Both the position numbers and the translations under genes were made by a program. A stretch of 64,000 bases of DNA, from the NCBI GenBank assembly GCA_002786025.1, contig NHNW01000002.1, forward strand, positions 1,240,001 through 1,304,000, given 5' to 3'. Under the pieces are notes generated by a model. It had not been told where the DNA came from. It saw only the letters and a program-made list of their open reading frames with translations, and ran no database searches. Each line of letters begins with the position of its first letter. The first letter of the stretch is position 1. This DNA comes from Zasmidium citrigriseum (taxonomy: Eukaryota; Ascomycota; Dothideomycetes; Mycosphaerellales; Mycosphaerellaceae). Shown here piece after piece: positions 45,417-55,217 of this stretch.

Positions 45417-46562
45417 TCACTCCTCTGAGAACGACTCATCGTACACCTCTCCAAAGAGCTTCTCATACCAGAATTCGTATCGCTTGAGATGACTGAGAGA
45501 CCAGCTTTCGATCCAAGTCGCGCCCTCTTCAGTCGGATAGCCAATCTTCAACCTCTGGAGATCCGTTGGCGTTGCATGTGGATTCATGCGCAGATACCGC
45601 AGCCACATTTCCACAGTCCGCCTCGCCTCTCGGATCTCCACGTCGAACCACTCGGTATGCTGTCTTCCGCAGTCACACTTGTATGGCCGGTTGAACTTCT
45701 CCAGATCCCAGTGAACGATCTTCTCCAACTGTTGGAGTTGCAGCCATGGTATGGAGTCTGCCGTGTGCCACTCCAACGTCAAGTGCGGTTTGTGACACTT
45801 TCGTTTGATCTCTCCAAACCGTTTCTTGAGGGCGACGGTCATGCCGATCTTGACGTGGTTCGTATGGTCGTCGCGACAGATGTATATACACCCCGATTTG
45901 TCGAAATGACCAGGTCGCAATTTCGTAGAGCCTTGTGATGACTGTGACGATTGTGATGATTGGAACAGGGGGGCGAACTTCGGTGCTCTTGAAGAATCCT
46001 CGATTGGTTCACTCCTCGCCGCCTTGCTTGAGAGACATTCTGGATCCTCAACATGGCGAATGCTTTCCGTTTGAGATGGAATGGGCGAATTCGTGTCTTC
46101 GCTTTCTGGAGTAAAGTATTCCGATCGTTGGGAAAGACTTGTGTAGTTGTATGTCGATGGCGGCGTGCTGGATTGCTGAGGATTTGCGCTGAGAAGTCGA
46201 TGTTGCCTTTGTGTCCGACTGATTCGAGATTTTTTAGACGCCCGGTAGCACTGCTCAAGAGTTGGAGAGGAATGTATTGGTGAAGGCATGTTGAAAGTGC
46301 TGTAGTCGTGCTTGTTGACAACATCTCGTGAGCTTGAAGTGTAGGACTCCTCTCTGTTTGAATCTGCCACCGGGGTGTTTGTAGTATCGTCGTCTTCTTG
46401 CTCGGAATCCGAGATGTAGATAACTGGTATTTCCGGCTCTGGAGCGGATGCTCTTTTCTTTCGGCTTGGTATGTATGCTGAGCCAGCATCTTCATTGTCT
46501 TCTGATTCCGAATCTGATATGCAGATGATCTCTGGTTTGGTGACTGGAAATGAAGTGACCAT
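45417..46562 (-). CDS. GIY-YIG-like T5orf172/MUG113-domain protein
   Basis: A single exon of 381 residues. Residues about 222-312 carry the T5orf172 (MUG113) form of the GIY-YIG fold: GCIYICRDDHTNHVKIGMT, then LQQLEKIVHWDLEKF, then CDCGRQHTEWFDV. The N-terminal 210 residues are disordered and Ser-rich. They include two matching patches, IICISDSESED (residues 12-22) and VIYISDSEQEDDD (47-59), which look like SUMO-interacting motifs. A basic patch (SRKKRA) lies between them. GIY-YIG folds are often nucleases; whether this subfamily cuts DNA in fungi is not established. A nuclear role is inference. A paralogous domain lies 362 nt upstream. Confidence 0.85.
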   Translation of the reverse strand: MVTSFPVTKPEIICISDSESEDNEDAGSAYIPSRKKRASAPEPEIPVIYISDSEQEDDDTTNTPVADSNREESYTSSSRDVVNKHDYSTFNMPSPIHSSPTLEQCYRASKKSRISRTQRQHRLLSANPQQSSTPPSTYNYTSLSQRSEYFTPESEDTNSPIPSQTESIRHVEDPECLSSKAARSEPIEDSSRAPKFAPLFQSSQSSQSSQGSTKLRPGHFDKSGCIYICRDDHTNHVKIGMTVALKKRFGEIKRKCHKPHLTLEWHTADSIPWLQLQQLEKIVHWDLEKFNRPYKCDCGRQHTEWFDVEIREARRTVEMWLRYLRMNPHATPTDLQRLKIGYPTEEGATWIESWSLSHLKRYEFWYEKLFGEVYDESFSEE

Positions 46563-46924
46563 CGCTTCAATAGTTGCTGTTCGAGGAGCGCGGTCTCGGT
46601 GGTAGAAGTGGCAGTCAAGTTAGTTGGTGAGGCCAGGTGACTTTGCGCTGTTGGGTTTCCAGGTGTGTTTTGTGTAAAGTCAGGATGCAGTATTTCTGGC
46701 TGTGTCTCTAGCAGACGGCAATGGCGCAAAATCAGCGAAGTCGTTTTAAGGCGCGTGACATCTTGGCAAGCCGCATGTGGGTGAATGAAGTGAGTCCAAT
46801 GAGAAGAAGCATATGACAGTCGGGCAGCCACATTCAGGTCGATCTGTGCCGTACTCCCCAATTTGATATGGGGCTCCGAGAGGTGCGAAGGAAGTATATT
46901 TTCCAAGTCGACATGTGATTCGTT
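46563..46924. other. spacer between the two GIY-YIG-like genes
   Basis: The 362 nt lie between two minus-strand genes and should hold the promoter of the downstream gene. No other feature is seen. Confidence 0.4.
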
Positions 46925-47440
46925 TCAACTTCGCAGCAGTGCGGCCTGCAAAATGTGCCGCACCCTTGACTTGATCTGCCGGTGTCGATTGAATTGGTCT
47001 GCAAAATCCAATCCCGGGAATACGTCGTCCATAGCGTGCCACAGCCGAAGGCCCCAGTTACGTTGTACGTTGCATGCAGAATCATAGCCTTTGTGCTTGG
47101 TGATGAAGCAGCGCCACAGTCTAATAGCGTTCGTAATGACCGAATCTTTGGTTCTGAACCACTCTCGGTGTCGCCGACCTCCTGGCGTGCATCCGCAGAC
47201 ATATTCTGCCTGATATACTTTCAAGTGAGCAAGTACGAGACGCTCGAATCGGTGAAGATACTTGTTTCTGATAGGCTTGCTGCGGTACACCTCGGTGGTA
47301 TGCGGGCGCTCGTGATGGATCTGAACGTCGCGCAACCTGCTCTCAACCGAGACCGTCGTTTTGCCGACTTTGTAGTGGCCAGAGTCTGGATCTCTGAGCA
47401 CATAAATCCAACCATGCGTACGTTGACTGGAGTCGCTCAT
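46925..47440 (-). CDS. small GIY-YIG-like T5orf172/MUG113-domain protein
   Basis: A single exon of 171 residues from the Met at 47440; an in-frame Met at 47473 would add 11 residues. The domain fills most of the protein: GWIYVLRDPDSGHYKVGKT, then SRLRDVQIHHERPHTTEVY, then FERLVLAHLKVY, then CGCTPGGRRHREWFRT. The order and spacing match the protein encoded next to it, including the Cys pair and the REWF/TEWF ending. The neighbour's long disordered, SUMO-motif-like N terminus is absent here. Two adjacent copies in the same direction suggest tandem duplication, but sequence identity is low. Function is unknown. Confidence 0.82.
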   Translation of the reverse strand: MSDSSQRTHGWIYVLRDPDSGHYKVGKTTVSVESRLRDVQIHHERPHTTEVYRSKPIRNKYLHRFERLVLAHLKVYQAEYVCGCTPGGRRHREWFRTKDSVITNAIRLWRCFITKHKGYDSACNVQRNWGLRLWHAMDDVFPGLDFADQFNRHRQIKSRVRHILQAALLRS

Positions 47441-47667
47441 TTTGTCGACGGCGTGAGTGTATACTGTATCCAATTGAGATGCTTTGAGGGGAAGTTGTTA
47501 TCTTGTCCGATAGTGGCTTAAATAAAAGGCAGATGCGGTCACTGAGGAACAACTCAGTTCTTTTTCCGACTCCGTCATCACATGTCAGGCAGCAATGCGT
47601 GGCTACTTATCACCTTGGAGACCGGCGAATCGAGAGCTGTGCTGAGTCGAATGGGCATTGAAGGTTC

Positions 47668-48368
47668 TCAGGGCATCCGAGCGGTAGCCTCTCCACCAAC
47701 ATCCCCAGGCATCGGCTCATCAGGCGCAAGACAGACAGCCGTGGCATAGTCGCCCTCGTGACTAATGCTAATCTTGACGACCTGGCCTTCCAGCGCTCCA
47801 TACAAGGTCATCGGATCTGGCTCCTCTGGCGGAAATACGCTGTCGTCCGAAGAGCGCTGTATCTTGAATCTCCTCTGCGTCCCGGGAGTGTCCATTGAAA
47901 CAGCAGGCCGTTCGTTCCGATTGTCCGCGGCTGGCTTCGGTGATCCAGGCTTGTCCCGTAGCAGGCCAAAGATACCGCCATCGCCACCAGGTCCTCGATA
48001 ACGGAGGATTTCGATGTCCATCAAAGTCAGCTTTCGGTGTCGGACTGCTTTGATTGCGGCTTCTTTTGCTGCCCATCTTTCAGAAGAATTAGTCGAGATT
48101 GCAACTCTCATCTCGAAAGCCGATCCTACCTTCCCGCAAGATGCACGGCAACGGCATCAAAGGCCTTGTCAGCCACGCTCGGAATTGTCTTGAACTTTGC
48201 CCAAAAGTCGCTCTGTTCTCGATGCGTGAGGAACTTGTTCATGAAATGGGCGAGAGGAGTAGATGTTTGGTGTGGATCCTTGGGTCGGCTGATGAGCCGA
48301 TGTATTCGGCCCACACGGCAGATGTCTGTGCCTATCGACAGTGGGAAAGGGAAGGGTCGAGGCGGCAT
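47668..48368 (-). CDS. holo-[acyl-carrier-protein] synthase (phosphopantetheine transferase)
   Basis: Two exons (48368-48130 and 48076-47668) give 215 residues. Near the start is SIGTDICRVGRI, whose Asp is the Mg-binding residue of AcpS enzymes; then WAAKEAAIKAVRHRKLTLMD, with the second metal-binding Glu; and near the end VKISISHEGDYATAVCLA. This is the single-domain AcpS type that in fungi activates the mitochondrial acyl carrier protein (yeast Ppt2). It transfers the phosphopantetheine arm of CoA to a Ser. An insert of about 50 residues between the metal Glu and the ISISHEGDYA strand is Pro/Asp/Arg-rich, as in other fungal members. No clear mitochondrial presequence is visible. Confidence 0.9.
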
Positions 48369-49137
48369 ATTGATGAGGTGTCGTTGAATCGATGGAAGAT
48401 TGAAAGATGGCTTGCAAGAGGTGAAGTCGAGTCTTGGGCGATCGCTTCCAGAATAGATCTAGTGGGTGGTCTGAGCTGTCTCAGCTCCTCCCTTCCACGC
48501 GACTTCGACGTGAAGTTGGTTTCCATCACACCACGCATCGTACATCAAGACCATCCTTTTTGATCTTCTCTGGTGTTCGTCAGCCAAGGTCCGAGGAACT
48601 CTGCGCCATAAGCCTCAGCCAAAGTCTGATATGAGACCCGACGATGACCTCGGGACTTCCCCCATGAAGGAGACTTGTTTCGAGTGAAGACGGATCAACA
48701 GCCATCTAGACGAAGCAGATTCGACATTCGAAGGGCCCTTTACCGAGCTGAGAGTATTGCGACACCACCTCCATTTGTCAAAGCAGTACAAACAGTCGGC
48801 CATTGAACCCGAGGAGAGCTCCAGGACCTCAGGCCGTCATGCACGAGAGAGACGCTTAGATGCGGGTGAGATCTCTCCATCTGAACATCTCAAGCCCAAA
48901 AGATCGCACTTCGACCCCGATCACGGTATCACCAGCACCCGTAAGCTTGCAAGAGCTACGCAGCTCTGAGCGGGGTTCACTTGCCCGATAAGTCCCAAGT
49001 AGGCGGGTATAAGACAATGAGGTGGACTCATGGCAGTACAAACCCTATTGAAAGTCTCCGTAGCTGAGTTCACGTTGATACTTGAGACCTTTGACTTCTG
49101 ACTCAAACCAGAACATCAAAGATCCTGCAAAGCAAGC
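48369..49137. other. divergent promoter region, AcpS and dehydrogenase
   Basis: About 770 nt between two divergent genes. Short frames occur on both strands but none has a domain or good splice partners. Both promoters should lie here. Confidence 0.4.
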
Positions 49138-50193
49138 ATGGCCCACTTCAAACCAGTCGAAAGCCTCTTCACCAATCTCAAGAATAAAGTCGTCGTCCTC
49201 ACAGGTACCCTCCCCATGCCCAGACATTCAACTCCAACTAACAACACCCAGGCGGTGCAACCGGCATAGGCGCCGCCACAGTCCGCATCCTCAGCCAACA
49301 AGGCGCGCACATCCACATCGGCGACATCAACAAAACCGCCGGCGAAGATCTGACCAAACAGAACCCCACCGCGAGCTTCGTCGAGTGCGATGTGACGAAA
49401 TACAGAGACATCTACAACCTTTTCAAACAAGCCCACGACAAGCATGGTCGGATCGACCACGCCATTTCCTGCGCGGGGATCTTTGAGAGTGGCAATTTGT
49501 ATGATCCGAAGCTGACGATTGAGAGTGTGGGGGAGGAGATGCCGGATTTGAGGACTGTGGATGTTAATGTTTTGGGGACGGTACAGCATCCCACCTCCTG
49601 TAAAAAGACTCAAGTGTATCGATGAGGCTGATGCTATGTAGATCTACTTCTCCCGCATAGCAGCCGTCTTCCTCCGCCACAACCACCAAGACCGAACCAC
49701 CGACAAATCCCTAACCCTCCTCTCCAGCGTCAACGCCTGGCGCGAATCCCCCGGCCTCTTCCTCTACCAACTCGGCAAACACGGCATCCAAGGCCTGCTA
49801 CGCTCCTCCCGCAAAACGCTCCACGAACGCGACGGAATCCGGGTAAACGCCGTCTGCCCGGGCGTCACCGACACGCCCATGACCGTCAACGTGATCTCCA
49901 CTTTTCGGGATAATGGCTTGTGGTGGCAGACGCCGGAGAGCGTGGCGAGGGTTATTGTGGGGATCCAGACGACGCAGGGGATGAACGGGAAGGCGTTTTA
50001 TATCGAGGGGGGTGAGGCTTGGGAGGTGGAGGAGAGTCTTTATGAGACGCAGCCGTTGTGGCTTGGGGAGGAGGGGACGAGGAGGATGAGGGTTAATGCT
50101 GAGGCTGTGCAGAAGGTGAGTTGAAAGTATTCGTTTGTTGGGAGACGTGACTGATGCATTGGATAGGGTGCCTTGGCTCCGAAGGACAAGTAG
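49138..50193 (+). CDS. short-chain dehydrogenase/reductase
   Basis: Four exons (49138-49204, 49252-49580, 49642-50115, 50167-50193) sum to 897 nt, 298 residues. The Rossmann marks are VVVLTGGATGIGAATVRIL (cofactor loop TGGATGIG), GDINKTAG, CDVTKY and the CAGI turn. Catalytic Ser is in LLSSVNAW and the Tyr/Lys pair is YQLGK. RVNAVCPGVTDTPM follows as expected. An Asp after the second strand (HIGDIN) favours NAD(H). Intron 1 interrupts the cofactor loop. The last exon encodes only GALAPKDK. Codon use swings within exon 3 from C-ending codons to GAG/GGG/AGG-rich. The C-terminal DGLWW segment resembles 15-hydroxyprostaglandin-dehydrogenase-like SDRs. Substrate unknown. Confidence 0.92.
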
Positions 50194-50804
50194 ATCGAAT
50201 GGCCTTGAAGGTCCCTTAATCGGACAGTCGAACGACAGTCGCCATGATGAAAGGGATCTGAGAAAGAAGCGTGAAACCTGAAGACAGGCCTGAGACCAAA
50301 CGAGTCATTCGCAGAAGAGTCACTTCGTCGCCACGAACTTCGTCGAGCGAATTCCAGAGCCTTTCTTCGTTCTCCAATCCAACTTCCTGATCATCCTCCT
50401 TATCCGATCCTTCGTCTTACAACTTTGATTTGCGTAATATCTTCGGCCGCTAGTGGATGTCTCGTGGTTGTTGGTTGTCGCCAAGTTGTTGGTATTCACT
50501 GATTGGCGCTTTACTCGCGGACGCTAGTGGATGTTTGATGGTTGTCAGTATCGTGTTAGTATCAGATGATTGGTGATCTGATAACGGCAGCTAGTGGATG
50601 TGTAGGTGTTGTTGCTAACATGTTGCTAACAACTGCAGAGGTCAAGTTCTGTTTGAACATACTGTACTTGCTGAGATTCGATCGTATATACAGTGTATAT
50701 CCCACAAGATCGAGTTGAGTAGAGAACTCCAAGCGCCACGCTTCATCAAATGCACATCAAACCAAACACAAGTCCACCGAGAGGAAGTCTCACAAGAAGC
50801 CATA
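50194..50804. other. convergent intergenic region with a 12-bp triple repeat
   Basis: This 611-nt gap separates the stops of two convergent genes. The word GCTAGTGGATGT occurs three times (50449, 50523, 50590), in each case followed within a few bases by a GTTGTTG-like stretch. The rest shows nothing recognisable. Confidence 0.5.
50449..50601 (+). repeat. three copies of GCTAGTGGATGT
   Basis: Exact 12-bp copies begin at 50449, 50523 and 50590, spaced 74 and 67 bp. Each is followed by a TGGTTGTTGG or GGTGTTGTTGC-like segment, so the true unit is longer and diverged. The spacing is near-regular. It could be a small decayed minisatellite in the shared 3' region of two genes. Confidence 0.6.
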
Positions 50805-51620
50805 CTAAAGCTCCTTCTTCGACTCCCTCTCAGCATCTCTATGCCTCACATCCTCCCCTCGTCCCTCTGCATCCTTCCCCACAGCCCCCGGGCCCCCAAC
50901 AGCCTCAAAAGCGCGATGGAAAATCCACTCCGTCGCATACTCAACCGGATGATCAAACATATACGGCAACGCCGGCACAGCCGCAAGCCCCAACCCAATA
51001 GGTCCCCAAGTCCTCACCTTGACATTCTTAACATTCTTCATCGCCCGTCCGGAGTACCGCACAATGCTATGGATCGTAAACGCCGGCAGCCCCATCGATG
51101 CCACGCCCTGGAAGATTGCTCGCTGCGCCATCACGGTTCTGTAGTCTTCTATCGCGGGGACGGTGCGGCCGGGATGGGCTTCTGCTTCGCGTTTGTCTTC
51201 TTCGGTTTGTGGGTTTAGGATTCGCTGATTTCGTATCCGTGCTTTGTAGCCTTCGTAGCTCACGTCCCCGATCAGGTACGCCCACGACACGCCGTACGCC
51301 GCGCGGACGAGATTTGGATGCGCTACTGGTCTGAACGACTCGCCAATGTCTGAGGTGTAGGCGACGTAGCGGTGCGCGGAGAGCATTATGGTTCGCAGGC
51401 GCGAGGCGTAGGCGGCGTAGCGGACGGAGGACTCGGTGGACTCGCTGCCCTCGCCGGTGGTGAGGACGTCCCAGAAGCGCTCTTCATTGTCGAGGGTTTT
51501 TTGGAGGTCGGCGGGGAGTTTTTTTCGGGGCAGCGGTTGGGAGAAGTCGGGTCGGGGTTCTGCGCGTTCGTGCGGGATTGTGTCGAGTTCGGAGTCGTTC
51601 TTTTTGCCGTTGGATGACAT
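50805..51620 (-). CDS. MTFP1/MTP18-family mitochondrial protein
   Basis: One exon, 271 residues from the Met at 51620; an upstream in-frame Met at 51647 would add nine. The family core is SSVRYAAYASRLRTIMLSAH, then RYVAYTSDIGESFRPVAHP, then LVRAAYGVSWAYLIGDVSYE. This matches mitochondrial fission process protein 1 (MTP18), an inner-membrane protein. Two or three hydrophobic helices follow, including WGPIGLGLAAVPALPYMFDH. The N-terminal 40 residues are charged, and the C-terminal tail is Gly/Arg/Glu-rich with KKEL at the end. The KKEL ending is probably chance because the family is mitochondrial. The fission role is known for the animal protein and inferred here. Confidence 0.9.
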   Translation of the reverse strand: MSSNGKKNDSELDTIPHERAEPRPDFSQPLPRKKLPADLQKTLDNEERFWDVLTTGEGSESTESSVRYAAYASRLRTIMLSAHRYVAYTSDIGESFRPVAHPNLVRAAYGVSWAYLIGDVSYEGYKARIRNQRILNPQTEEDKREAEAHPGRTVPAIEDYRTVMAQRAIFQGVASMGLPAFTIHSIVRYSGRAMKNVKNVKVRTWGPIGLGLAAVPALPYMFDHPVEYATEWIFHRAFEAVGGPGAVGKDAEGRGEDVRHRDAERESKKEL

Positions 51621-51905
51621 GGTGGGTAGGAATGAAGGACTATCCAAGTGAGTGTCTATACCGTTGTTGAACGTCTGTCGGGTATCATATGCTGGGGTTA
51701 AGGGAGAGAAAGAGAACGAAGAGCAGCTGATGACGGTGATGGTCGAGCTGCTGCATGTGGGTGGCTGACAGTGTGGCGTTCGGCAAAGAAGCTCGTGCTG
51801 CCGACGGATCCTAGAACCAGCACTTCACCTGCAAGACAGTGACCTCTCCATCCCGTCCATCTCCATCCCGACACCCGATCAAATCACAAATACAACACCG
51901 TCAAA

Positions 51906-52317
51906 ATGGTCGTCTACTACCAACTCATGGGCCAGAAGGTCGGCTCGCATTGGGTACGCAATCGCTCTCCGCGCCCTCGAAATACCCCTTGAGCTTCAGC
52001 AGCATCCACAGACACAAAGTAGTACTGGAGGCTATCACAATGCGGTCGCTGACGTATGATAAATACAGCTCTCGATCGCTACCCTCTCTACCTTGTTCGT
52101 CGGCGGCTGGGCTATGAGCGGCGGCAGCAAGAAGCAGTCTGCCCAGCAAGGCCCACCAATCAATGCTTCCAGCAAAGATGAGGAGAACTTCATACAGTGC
52201 GTCACAACATCATCGTCAAAAAGTAAATTCGGATACATTGGGAACTAATGCATAAACTACAGAGAATTCTTGAAGCAAGCGGAGTCAGAGGACAAGAAGG
52301 AGAAAGGGAAGCACTGA
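51906..52317 (+). CDS. ATP19: ATP synthase subunit k (mitochondrial F1Fo)
   Basis: Three exons (51906-51953, 52069-52196, 52263-52317) give 76 residues. The start MVVYYQLMGQKVGSHWLS, the single hydrophobic helix (IATLSTLFVGGWAMSGGS) and the short charged tail (FLKQAESEDKKEKGKH) match the fungal subunit k family. Subunit k is an accessory membrane subunit linked to dimer formation of the ATP synthase in the inner membrane. The first exon is only 48 nt and the introns are 115 and 66 nt. It is divergently arranged with the MTFP1-like gene (285 nt apart), so two mitochondrial membrane proteins may share a promoter region. Confidence 0.87.
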
Positions 52318-52497
52318 GCATGGGAAGAGCAGCAACAATGGCATGATAGAGGCGTGATGATGACGGGTCTCGAGGTGGCAATGGCTGGATAAGAGCAGCG
52401 AATGCTACTTCGAGAGACGCCGTATGTATGTACAAAAACGCCATACCAAGGACCTCATACAATTCCCCGTGGCTTTCGGCCCTTTCGCTTTTGCTGG

Positions 52498-53234
52498 TCA
52501 GAACATACGCATCCAATCAACTGATCCACCGAAGCCATCATCGCAATTCTCCATCATCTTTTCAGCGCCCTCCTCAAAGATCCGCGTGTCTCCAGACCAC
52601 TCCCGAGGCCGAATCTGACGACGTGCAACCCATCTTCCGTTCGTCGGATCCCATTCCTGGGTCAGACGCTTATCACCCATATTGTGAAAGGTCTGAAGAT
52701 AGGCCTTAAGAATCTCCTTATGGTAGTGTTTGACATGCATCCAGTGCATGCCACGATAGACCTTATCACTTGTTCTCCACTGGATGGACCAGCCCATGCT
52801 GTCGCCGATGGGTTCGATCAAGGACTCGACGCCGCTCGTGACGAGGTCTTTGTCGCGTTCGCAGGGACAGAAGACCACGAAGCCTGTGGATGGAGTGCGG
52901 AGGATGAAGAAGCTGCCGATTCGGCCTTCGACTCCGTTGGTGCGCATGGTGCGGAAGATCCAGGGCGTGGTTTTGTCGGTGTTGACTTGGGTGCCGTTGA
53001 CGAGAGTGTTGCAGCCTGCTATTCATCAGTCTTTTGTTTTGCTGACTTCCAGGCAGCGCATTTACCTGGAAGCTCGGACTCGAAGAGCTTGCGACGCATT
53101 TCTTTGGAGCGCTCGAAGACCGTGCGGTAGGACTTGCGAACTCGAGTCATTGTCAGGGCGGCGGCGATTGGAAGCTCCACGAGGATCTTCTCGAGGAGCT
53201 CGTAGGTTTCGAACACGGCGTTGGCAGCGGCCAT
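52498..53234 (-). CDS. F-box-like protein
   Basis: Two exons (53234-53066 and 53018-52498) sum to 690 nt, 229 residues. The N-terminal 50 residues resemble a divergent F-box: VFETYELLEKILVELPI, then LTMTRVRKSYRTVFERS. This is the usual form in large Dothideomycete F-box families, where it should bind Skp1. The rest carries GCNTLVNGT, CPCERDKDLVTSG, a WSIQWRTSDKVYRG strand and a Met/Trp-rich end (SVDWMRMF). I do not recognise a substrate-binding domain. It is convergent with the ATP synthase subunit gene (180 nt apart). Confidence 0.75.
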
Positions 53235-55217
53235 ATTTGCGTCGAGGTGGTGTGTCGAGTTCGTGTGTTTGGATTTGGTGAAATCGAGATGGGCATAGGT
53301 GAACTAGAAAGCCAATAACGCACAGACCATTCACATGCGCACGTGAATGAACGCCAATGTCAAGTGCTTGGTGACTTTTACATATTCATTATGTATGCTG
53401 CATCTATTTTGTTCAACTGGGCTAAACTCTTCCCGACTTCATACCTCCTGGGCGAAGTCGAATCACGTCGTAAGTGCGGCCAGACTGCTTGGACAGCCTC
53501 TATGGCCAACCTCAGGCGACATTGCACGACGCTGCGAGGTATCCAGCTAATGATGTACAATGAAACGCAAGAGGAAAGTCACATGAGGGTCGGAAGCTGG
53601 TCAGCTCAACAGAGGAATTCACGATTCAAAGACAGTAAGCTGCGTAGAGGTCCTTGCGATATGCGACCGTCGTGACATGCGACGGGTCGCTCCTGCCCAT
53701 ATATGAATCTTTCCTCCCCTCCAAAACACTGAATACAGTCAGGAAAGCAACAGGATTCGAACTCGCAGCACGTTGACTGGCCGTTACCATGGCAGCGCCT
53801 CGCGGCAACAACAACACCATGCGACAGCGGCGACGACAACATCCCAAGTCCGCAGACGCCCATTGCCTACATAATCAACAATTGTGTTGCCCAATTGTTC
53901 AGCGTCCAATTAACTCAGGACAATCGGCTTAGCACCGTGGCGGTTAATGCGCAGATTTAGCTCAGGTCAATCGGCTTGGTGTCGTGGCGGTTAAGCGCGT
54001 GGGCGCTGAACTTTTTTGCCCTCAGCCTTGCTTGTGTTCGAAATTCCTGCGGCAGTGATCGTTCGGATCCCAGCTTTTTGTCGGGCGAGATTCATGCAGC
54101 GAACCGCGACTGCTAGCTGTCGTATATGATTGTATATTTGGGGCCAATTAGGGAAGTAGCTTGGTGCAAGACGAGAGAGAATAAGGCATGCAGCCGATCG
54201 TATTGAGTTTGAGAGAAGGCAAAAAGCCAGGGCATTGATATGAAAATCTTGGACTGGGCAAAGCGCCCACCGTGTTGCTGTGGCATTGGATCCGGTCATG
54301 TCGTGGCGATGCTCTTCCCTTTTCTTTTTATTGATGCAATCCGCATTCGATCGATGTCCAGTTCGAGCCTCTCCCAGATCTCCTCCTTTTTGTTCTTTGC
54401 TCCATCCTGTCGCCTGCCTCCGTTTGCCCACCAAACAGCCACGTCCGGCAACCTGCATCCGCCTCGCCTCCCCCTTTTGCAGTCGCCTAGGCCAGTGAAC
54501 ATTGACATACGTTTTCACAGCTGCCGTCTCTCAGGGAAGTAGCTGATCCAATGAGATTCATATCCATCCGAAGCGATGAGAACACCTGCGACTGTGTCGC
54601 ACCGGCATTGGTAGCGGCCGCGCCTCTTCCCTTTTTGTCGTATTCCGATTCTCATTCGTCTAGAAGTTCATCGTAAATGGACTGCCTTGAGTGGATCTTT
54701 TTGTCAAGTCGATCTGGCTGAGCAATATTCCATGTAGTCGTACTTTCCACCAGCATTAGCCTATCGTTTTGCCCCCAGTAAGGGGTTCGAACTCACGCCT
54801 CCCTCTCCTAATCGGCAAGCCGTCGATTTTGTTTGCTCCGGCGGCAACCTGCATGAGGACCCGCGCGTGGACCTGCGACTGAAGCATTAAATGCGTTTGG
54901 AAAACATCTTTCAATCAGGGAAGTAGCTGATGCAACCAATAGCCATCGATTGGCCTGACCTTGCTCACCCAGGGTCAGTGTCCCTTCCCTTTTGCTGAAT
55001 GGATCGTTTGTTCGAGACCTGCTGTATGCCTATTCTTTTTGTAAAGTGCTGCCAGGGTACGTCACTCATGCTGACGGTCGTGGAGTTTTGTCCAGCGTAC
55101 TGCAGGCGAGTGATCAGCGCTGTCGGTTTGACTCAATCGGTGGGTAGGTTTTGAAAAGCTGTGTGTGAGATATGGGGCTGTGGTAAAGGGTATCATTCAA
55201 GCATCTGTATTCTATTC
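53235..55217. other. gene-poor 2-kb region with short diverged repeats
   Basis: No gene can be supported. Two adjacent copies of CTCAGGxCAATCGGCTT, then a variable stretch and CGTGGCGGTTAA, lie at 53913-53951 and 53961-53997. The word AGGGAAGTAGCT occurs at about 54151, 54533 and 54916, 382 and 383 bp apart, and CTTCCCTTTT words lie downstream of each. Two TTCGAA-containing stretches (53740 and 54790) look a little like tRNA T-arms but do not fold. The region may be an old, decayed repeat block. Confidence 0.5.
53913..53997 (+). repeat. two adjacent copies of a 37-39-bp element
   Basis: Copy one at 53913-53951 and copy two at 53961-53997 share CTCAGG, CAATCGGCTT and CGTGGCGGTTAA with a few substitutions. 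They are nearly head to tail. No coding or regulatory meaning can be assigned. Confidence 0.6.

Noticed and set aside
51608..51660. KKEL C terminus of the MTFP1-like protein as an ER signal
   Set aside because: The protein family is mitochondrial and the ending follows a charged low-complexity tail (its codons are at 50808-50819), so a targeting role is unlikely. The span given is the start region, where two in-frame Met codons leave the exact N terminus open.
53730..53800. Second TTCGAA-containing tRNA-like stretch
   Set aside because: The would-be T-stem does not pair and the anticodon arm is missing.
54770..54850. tRNA-like sequence with GAGTTCGAACCCC on the minus strand
   Set aside because: A T-loop-like word is present but no cloverleaf can be drawn: the acceptor and D-stems do not pair.
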